Below, one piece after another: positions 57,598 through 64,000 of a stretch of 64,000 nt of DNA. Both the position numbers and the translations under genes were made by a program. The DNA is from Lindgomyces ingoldianus (lineage: Eukaryota > Ascomycota > Dothideomycetes > Pleosporales > Lindgomycetaceae), in the NCBI RefSeq assembly GCF_010093535.1, contig NW_022985181.1, forward strand, positions 1-64,000, read 5' to 3'. The notes under the pieces are model-generated. The model was not told the origin of the DNA. It made no database searches and saw only the letters and a program-made list of their open reading frames with translations. Each line of letters opens with the position of its first letter. Within the stretch, counting starts at the first letter, position 1.

Positions 57598-58321
57598 ATA
57601 TACCTAATAGGCAAGTTAGCTACACAAGCAAGTTAGCTACTCTACTAAGACTCTACTAAAACTACACTCTATTCTAGCTTATATTACTACTATCTAGTTT
57701 CATAAAGTATAATATTATATTATATACTATTTTAGTACAACATTTGCTTCTATTTTATACATATGTAAGTTATATTTTACTCTATAGTACTATGTATAGC
57801 ATTTTATATAGTTATACTTTTTATAAGTATACACTTTTTTAATTTTTTATTACTACACGCTTTTAACTTAGTAATGTTAAGTATAAGCTATTTTTAGCTA
57901 TAAAAGTATTTTTATATTATACTATTATACTTTCTTCTACTTATCTCTACTAAGTTCTTAGAAGATAAGAGATGCTATGTCTTTTCCTTAACTAAATAGA
58001 AGAGGTGTATTATTATTATAAAACTAGTAATAAGTTAAAAAGAGATAGTAATGAAGCGCTAGCTTTTGTACTAATACACATGTTTATATAAGTAAACACT
58101 AGGTGTTATTTAAATAATTGTATAGTAGAGAATAATCTAAGTGTTTAGTTAATATTTAAACATAACTATAAATAGATAATCTAGCTAGAAGATCTATACT
58201 TATTATATATTCTTTTATTTCTTAGCTTAGTTGCTACTACGCCTTTAGCTACTTTTTGTTAGCATTACTAGGTTTATATCTATATTTTTAGCTATAACTA
58301 TTAGCTATGTAACCTATAACA
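57598..58321 (+). mobile_element. Foldback element E, truncated, third subfamily
   Basis: The left end ATATACCTAATAGGC follows TA. It carries a doubled subterminal motif AAGTTAGCTAC and then CTCTACTAAGACTCTACTAA. The interior resembles foldback D. No right end was found; the right limit given is where element K begins. Confidence 0.6.
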
Positions 58322-58323
58322 TA

Positions 58324-58718
58324 ACGTACACTACAAGTGAGTTGAAGAATTAGCTATATTAGCTATAGCTACTAGCTAAAAATAAAATTCTTACGCACAT
58401 AGATTAAGTATATGCTTAATAATTACTTTCTTTTCATATTATCTAGCTTTTATAAGTTAGCTATACAATTTGCTTATAAAAGTTATTTAGTATGTTAGTT
58501 ATATATTATTTTATAAAAGACTTTATACATAGTAATAGCATGTTGCATTAAAAGTATTATGTTTTATTTAAAAGCTTAAAGTATAAGCTATATCTAATAT
58601 TCTTTTAGCATATTTAAGTAGTGTTGTTAGAAATGCATTAGTGGAAAAAAAGTAGTTTAGTAGAGTCTTAGTAAAAGCAAGTAACTTAAGTGTGTAAGCA
58701 ACCTGCCTGTAGTGTACA
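58324..58718. mobile_element. Foldback element K, internally deleted (about 395 bp)
   Basis: A 24 bp left terminus (ACGTACACTACAAGTGAGTTG) joins directly to the inner right arm (AGAATTAGCTATATTAG), which runs to a right terminus GCCTGTAGTGTACA. It is a deletion derivative that kept both ends. Confidence 0.75.
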
Positions 58719-59171
58719 ATACGCTGCTTTATATACTTTTATGTTCTTTTTATGCTAGTTTGTTAAACCTTACATGCTTTTAGTAATGTTTACTTATTTA
58801 TTACAGTCTAATACTTTTTTATTTATAACATATGCATTCTTTTTTACAGATATTATTCTATTAACCTACTTCTAGCTATGCTACACACTGTTAGTAGCTT
58901 ATAAAGTAAGTGTTACTTCTAGTTATACATTCTCTAGCTTTTCTCTTTTATTACTCAACTTTTATAAGTTTTATTAACCTTTATTATGCTAGTAGCTTAC
59001 TACGCTTGTTGTTTTTACTAAGCTAATTACGTTTGTTAGTTAGGCTATATAATATTAAAGCTATACTTTACTTATAAAAAGGTAGAAAACTTATATATCT
59101 TAACTTAAACTTTTAAGTCTTATTTTAAATGTATTTCTAAAAGCGTTTACTACAACCTATTTTTTTCTAAT
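58719..59171. other. AT-rich sequence without recognised content
   Basis: No frame or repeat recognised. Confidence 0.5.
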
Positions 59172-59451
59172 TGTTAAATGGGCTCCGACAGCTAGCTGCT
59201 TATAGTATGAGCACTTAAGTAGCAAGAGTAAGAGTAGTGTACAGTGTGCACAGCGTACAAGGTAGGTAAAGTAAGGGCAACATGTTTCTAGTTCTATTAC
59301 TCTTATCTTTCCTCTATATAAAGGAAAAAGAGGATATTTAGATATTTATACATAAAAGTTTACACCTAAGTATTATATAACATAGATACATAATTTTGCT
59401 TATGCGTAATTACTTATATCTAGGCTATAACACTACTGCTATGTATAGACA
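59172..59451 (-). repeat. LTR (280 bp) of a retrotransposon running off the window
   Basis: Same length as and homologous to the solo LTR at 34200-34479. Here no TSD closes on the right and purine-rich minus-strand sequence follows inside (59452-59475), so it is more likely the 3' LTR of the element at 59452-64000. Confidence 0.7.
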
Positions 59452-62400
59452 CTAGCAACTTTTCTTTTTATTTAAAAAGTTACCTTCTGTACACGTTACC
59501 TTTTTTCTGTTTATATAGGTCTATCTAATTACATTCTGCCTTTCCTTTACCCTATTTATTAGAACTTGCCTCTAGTAATGCTATGCGTTAGGATAGGCTA
59601 GTTGCGCTATGTAAATAGCTTTTCTCTTCTTTATCCTTTGCTTTCTAAGCCCTGCTGTACAATCCCCTAGCTCTTTTCTCTTTTTATATAGTGCTAGCAG
59701 TAATAGATCCTTATAATAAAAAAAATAAGTATATATAATATAAAAAAAAAACTAAAAAAATAGGCCTTATATAAAGGTGTTGTTAGTCTAGTTAGTCTAG
59801 AGCATCTTTGCGCACAAGATCTAGCTAGTCCACAGATGCTTCTATCTAGACAAAGAGGTAGTTAGTTAGAACTAATAATTAAAGAGCCTAATTTAGTGTT
59901 TTTTTTATATATACATTTACTAAGTTATTTTTACTATTAATCTACTTTATCTTAGTAATTTTTTTTTATATAATTTATAAAGTAACATAATGTTAATTAT
60001 AAGTTACTTTTTACTAGTAGTGCCTAGCTTAATAAGGTAATTATATAAAAACTTTAAATTTATATAGATTACTACTAGAATTAGTAGTAGTTTAAGTGTT
60101 TATATAATTTACTATAAAGTTATACTAAAAGTAATTATATTATTAAACTTTCTAACTATTTTATATAGTTTGCTAGTAAAAACACTTCTAGTTACTCTTT
60201 TACACTTAGTAAAATTCTAGTGTATAATGTTACCTAGTATTTTAAAGTAGTTACTTTACTTTATATAGTTATTATTACTTAATATAATTAAGAATTTTAG
60301 CTATAAGCTAAAGTTTTTATTATTAATAAATAATTTATTTATAAAAATAAACAGCTTTACACTATTAAGCTATAATAGTAAAAAAGTAAGACTACACTTA
60401 CTATTGTCTATCTACTATTAGATTTATGTGTTAAGTGTGTTAATATTATTATATAAAAAGTTTATAGTTTATGTAGTAATAGATAAGTTAAATGCTGCCT
60501 CTAGTTAATACATAAATGTAATGTATACCTTTGTTATATATTACGTAACATATTATTATATAGCATCTTTATCTTTTAGGTTAATTATATAAAGGTAGCT
60601 TACTTATTTTTTTTAAGTAAAAACTACTATGTTACGCGTAAGTTTAATTTTTTTACTATTAAACTTAATAAGCTACTTTTTTACTAAAATAGTCTTACTT
60701 TTTATGTAAAACTTTACTTTCTATAAGTTTTTTTTTTTTTTTTTTACATAAAATCTTTTATTATAATGCTTAAAGTATTATCTATTTATAAGCTAGTAAT
60801 ACTAAAAGTGTGCTTTTTTTTATTAGTAATTAAAAAGTAGAAGTTATATAAAAAGATGTACATATATAGCTTTTTTTTATAGTAGTTATAGTATGTCTTA
60901 AACTAATATAGTCTTAATTTAGTAGCTTTATATAAGAGTTGTATAACCTAGAGTATTATATTTAGTAGAAAGCTTTAGCGCATCTTCTTTAGTAGCTTTA
61001 TGTATAGCATGTGTATAAGCTTATTTATTAATTAAATGTATACTTATATAATATTATATAGTTTAAAATGCATTTTATACATAGCTCTTAAGCTTACTTT
61101 TATAGCTAAGAGTAGTCTCTAGCTTATTCTCTAGATAGTTAGTAACTAAGTAAGAATTTTTTTTTTTTATCTAAGTAGCTAGTAAACACTAGGCAGGATT
61201 TTTTATATAGTTAAGTTATTTTACCTTTTACTTTTTATATAAAGTTAAGGTTAAAAATCTAACTTTTATGCTTTATTAAGTTATACACTATAACTTTAAA
61301 AGTGCTGTTAGTAATTAAAGTGTTTATTTTTATACAGTCTAATTTTTTAAATAATTTTTTAAGTATAGTAATTACACTATCTATATAAAGCTTAATAAAT
61401 AAGGCCTAATTATTTTTCTTCTTCTAGGTTAAAAATACCTAGTTTAGACTTTATATAGGTTTTCTTTACCTTTTACTTCTTCTAGTATTTATATCTTCTT
61501 TTTGCACTAGTGCAGCATTGCTATTCTAAAAGGCTTAGTCTATAGTAGGCTTTAGTTCTACTTTTATAACATTTTTATAAGGCTAATTTTTTTTTCTTTT
61601 TTTTAGAAAATCTTTTTATATAAGGATTAGTTTATTTAAGTTATTTATTATAAGTAAGTTATCTTTTTTCTTTTCTTTATAGTATAGTTTAACCTGTGTA
61701 TATTAGAGCTTTAGTAGGCTAATTTTTTTTAATAATAATGTCTCTTTTTTTAATGCTCTTAATCTTATATAGGCTAGTCTAGCCTTTCTTCTTCTTTTAT
61801 GCTATAATCTTTAAGCTAAAAAGGAAGTTAAAAACTTTATCTATTATAAAGCTATTATAAGTGTTAATTATATAATTAATGTTTACTTTTATATAGTTTT
61901 TTTAAAGTATTTTTATTACCTTTTATATAGTGCTTACTTATATAATAATGTTTAGTAATAGTAGAAAGTTTAGGTTAATTCTTAAGTATACTTTAAAGAC
62001 TAGCAGCGTAGGTACTAGACTGTGCAGGCTAGCTATGTTATTTAAAGCCTTAACTACTATCTGCAGAATAGCCTTATTATCTATATAGTTACTTAGCTTA
62101 GTCTTTAGGATGTTAAACACTTATTAGAAAGGTGTATGCACACGCTTAACCTTTCTAACTGCCTAATATACTTTTATAGGCATCTGCCTATATATAGCTC
62201 TTATAATCTTTATATAAGCTTAAAAATCCTCTAAAGCAAAGTTTATACTAAGGTTATACATAATATAGTCTAGAGGTTCTTAATAAGTGTTAATCTAGCA
62301 TTTACATAGTGCATCTTAGGTATCTTATATAGACATAGATTTTAGAAATATAGCAGCTTAAAATAATGTGTTTACATTAATAACATATAAAACATTTTTA

Positions 62401-64000
62401 TTATTAATTTATACAACATTAATAATAACTTTATAGTTAAAGTAAGTGTTATCTTTAATTATAAACTTAAATTTTTATAAAGCCTAGTTATATAATTAGT
62501 AAATGTAGCAAAACTTCTTAATCTCTTCTAACACTACAGCATTAATGTTATAGCTAGCGCTAGTTAGCATCTTCTAGAGTCTTTTTATATGAAGGTGTCT
62601 AAATTAGTAGTAAAAGCAGCAAAGTTTTAATTTAGTAAAAAAGAACATAAATTCTTTATTACTAATATTAAAAAAAGTGTCTTTATTTTTATATAATAAG
62701 TATAGTAGTTTTGTTTTTATATATAATAACATTTAAAATGTTATTAAAGTATGCTCTAAGTTAGTTAGCATTTGCTAGTAATAGTAGAAATAGTGTTAAA
62801 GTCTTTAAAATGTAGTATATAACTAGACTAATTAAGTTCTAAATTTATATAGTACTAATTAATTTTTTTAGTGTCTAGCTTTAAAAGCTAATATCTATTT
62901 AGCTAGGTGTCTAATTAATTTCTATATATAAGTTTTTTTATATATACACCTTAAGTTAGAACTTACTAATAGTAGAGATCTTTACTGCGCCTATGTTCTA
63001 TAGTTTACCTTAGTATACTATATAGTATTAGTTATTAAGGATAAACTGCTTACCATACTTCTTAGGTTTAATGCTATAGATGTCTTCTTCTGTTACACAG
63101 TGTAAATAAGTAGTAAAGGTAAGATAGTTAATAGTTTTTTTAGTATTTTTACTCTTTTATTTTATTTTCTTTATATTCTGTAAATTATTTTTTTCTTTAA
63201 GGTAACTTTTAAAGTTTTAGATATATAAAGTAATAGCTTTATATAATAAAGTCTTATTATAAAAATTTTAATATAAAGTAACATACTAGTTCTTTACTTA
63301 TGTATAGTTATTATAAGAGTAGTTTAATAACTAACATTTTTTTATAGTAAATAAAGCACTTTTTTATCTACGTGCAGTTGTCTCTAAATTATAGCCTAAA
63401 CCTAAATAGAGATCTTCTATGTTATCCTTTTCTACGCAGAGGGAAGCTTCTCTCTTATTATATAGACTCTTATTATGCAGAGTTATATTAGTAGTTTATA
63501 TAGTATACATTAGGCAGTTTCTAGAGGTATTAGTTTACCTTTTAGTCTATAGTAACTTAAAGTAATGCTTATAAGTTACTAAATAAGGCTTTACATAAAG
63601 GCTTAATAGTAAACATAGCATGTTCTAGTTCTAGTTATTCTTAACAGGCTTATATAACAGTAGTATGTAGTAAAACATTCTCTTAGAATTTTATTTCTAG
63701 TGCCTTTTATATAAGTATAAGCTTATTAATTATTACTTTAAAGACTTTATATAAACTTTTATTAAAGTTTTTATATTAGTATTATGTAAAAGTTATTATT
63801 ATCTAGTCTATCTAGTACTAGCTATAGTTTACATTAGTGTTAAAGTAACTACTTAAGGTGTTATATAAATGCTTCTAGTTATATCTAGAGCTAATGTTAT
63901 ACATATAGTACATATTTACCTAACTTTTTAGGATATCTAGAAAGACGTCTATGTACTAAGTTTTCTAAATATCTAGCTGTTAACATAGATTAATAAAGAT
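59452..64000 (-). mobile_element. LTR retrotransposon relic, minus strand, incomplete
   Basis: Continuous AT-rich sequence with no intact gene up to the window edge. A readable integrase-region fragment lies at 61938-62120. Order and strand fit a minus-oriented element whose left LTR is 59172-59451. Class not assigned. Confidence 0.6.
61938..62120 (-). pseudogene. Retrotransposon polyprotein fragment
   Basis: The 60-residue frame contains KTKLSNYIDNKAILQIVVKA and LVPTLLVFKVYLRI, text typical of fungal LTR-retrotransposon polyproteins in the integrase region, with several RIP-like substitutions. It is the only readable piece of the surrounding relic. Confidence 0.6.

Noticed and set aside
1..64000. 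CRISPR arrays, rRNA and tRNA genes
   Set aside because: No regularly spaced short repeats with unique spacers, no rRNA-like stretch and no tRNA cloverleaf were seen. Repeats here are dispersed transposons.

Overview
The window looks like nuclear DNA of a filamentous ascomycete (Pezizomycotina; class uncertain, Dothideomycetes-like in style). The genes have 50-70 nt GT..AG introns with CTAAC/CTGAC-type branch points and belong to fungal secondary-metabolism families. Most of the rest is very AT-rich, full of TAG/TAA stops and nested repeats, which is the footprint of repeat-induced point mutation (RIP). No bacterial or organellar features were seen.

Layout: (1) 1-30.7 kb is a stack of nested, RIP-degraded transposons. 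A Ty3/gypsy relic (Gypsy-2, about 378-29675) was broken first by Gypsy-1 (1335-9096), then by a TRIM (10690-11099) and by a foldback element (A, 12234-29340). Foldback A was itself hit by Gypsy-3 (12287-17943), foldback B, a solo LTR and a 8.9 kb LTR element (LTR-4, 20216-29138). LTR-4 holds foldbacks C and D. Target-site duplications (TSDs) close at most junctions. (2) 30.7-33.8 kb is a gene island with an alpha-oxoamine synthase on the minus strand. (3) 33.8-39.6 kb is a second repeat block: foldbacks F, H and I, a 280 bp LTR, a TRIM solo LTR and a 1.8 kb non-autonomous LTR element. (4) 39.6-55.4 kb is the main gene island: a highly reducing polyketide synthase (HR-PKS, +), a free-standing methyltransferase like the CMeT domain of non-reducing PKSs (-), a short-chain dehydrogenase (+) and a broken adenylation-domain gene (+). 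(5) 55.4-64 kb is a third repeat block with foldback J carrying a TRIM, deletion derivatives, and an LTR retrotransposon relic running off the window.

How the genes could work together: the HR-PKS (KS-AT-DH-cMT-psiKR-ER-KR-ACP) ends at its ACP and has no release domain. The alpha-oxoamine synthase is of the type that releases acyl chains by decarboxylative condensation with an amino acid, as in fumonisin, AAL-toxin and sphingofungin pathways. The SDR could reduce the resulting ketone and the methyltransferase could decorate the chain. The adenylation gene is probably dead in this strain. A sphinganine-like amino-polyketide is therefore an inference from gene content, not a demonstrated product.

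Novelty candidates: the HR-PKS/oxoamine synthase cluster with a CMeT-like stand-alone enzyme; an antisense zinc-knuckle/coiled-coil reading frame shared by two gypsy elements; a TA-target foldback superfamily whose paired subterminal motif differs between subfamilies; a miniature LTR (TRIM) family that shares its polypurine-LTR junction with LTR-4; and RIP that consistently spares the outermost LTR edges.
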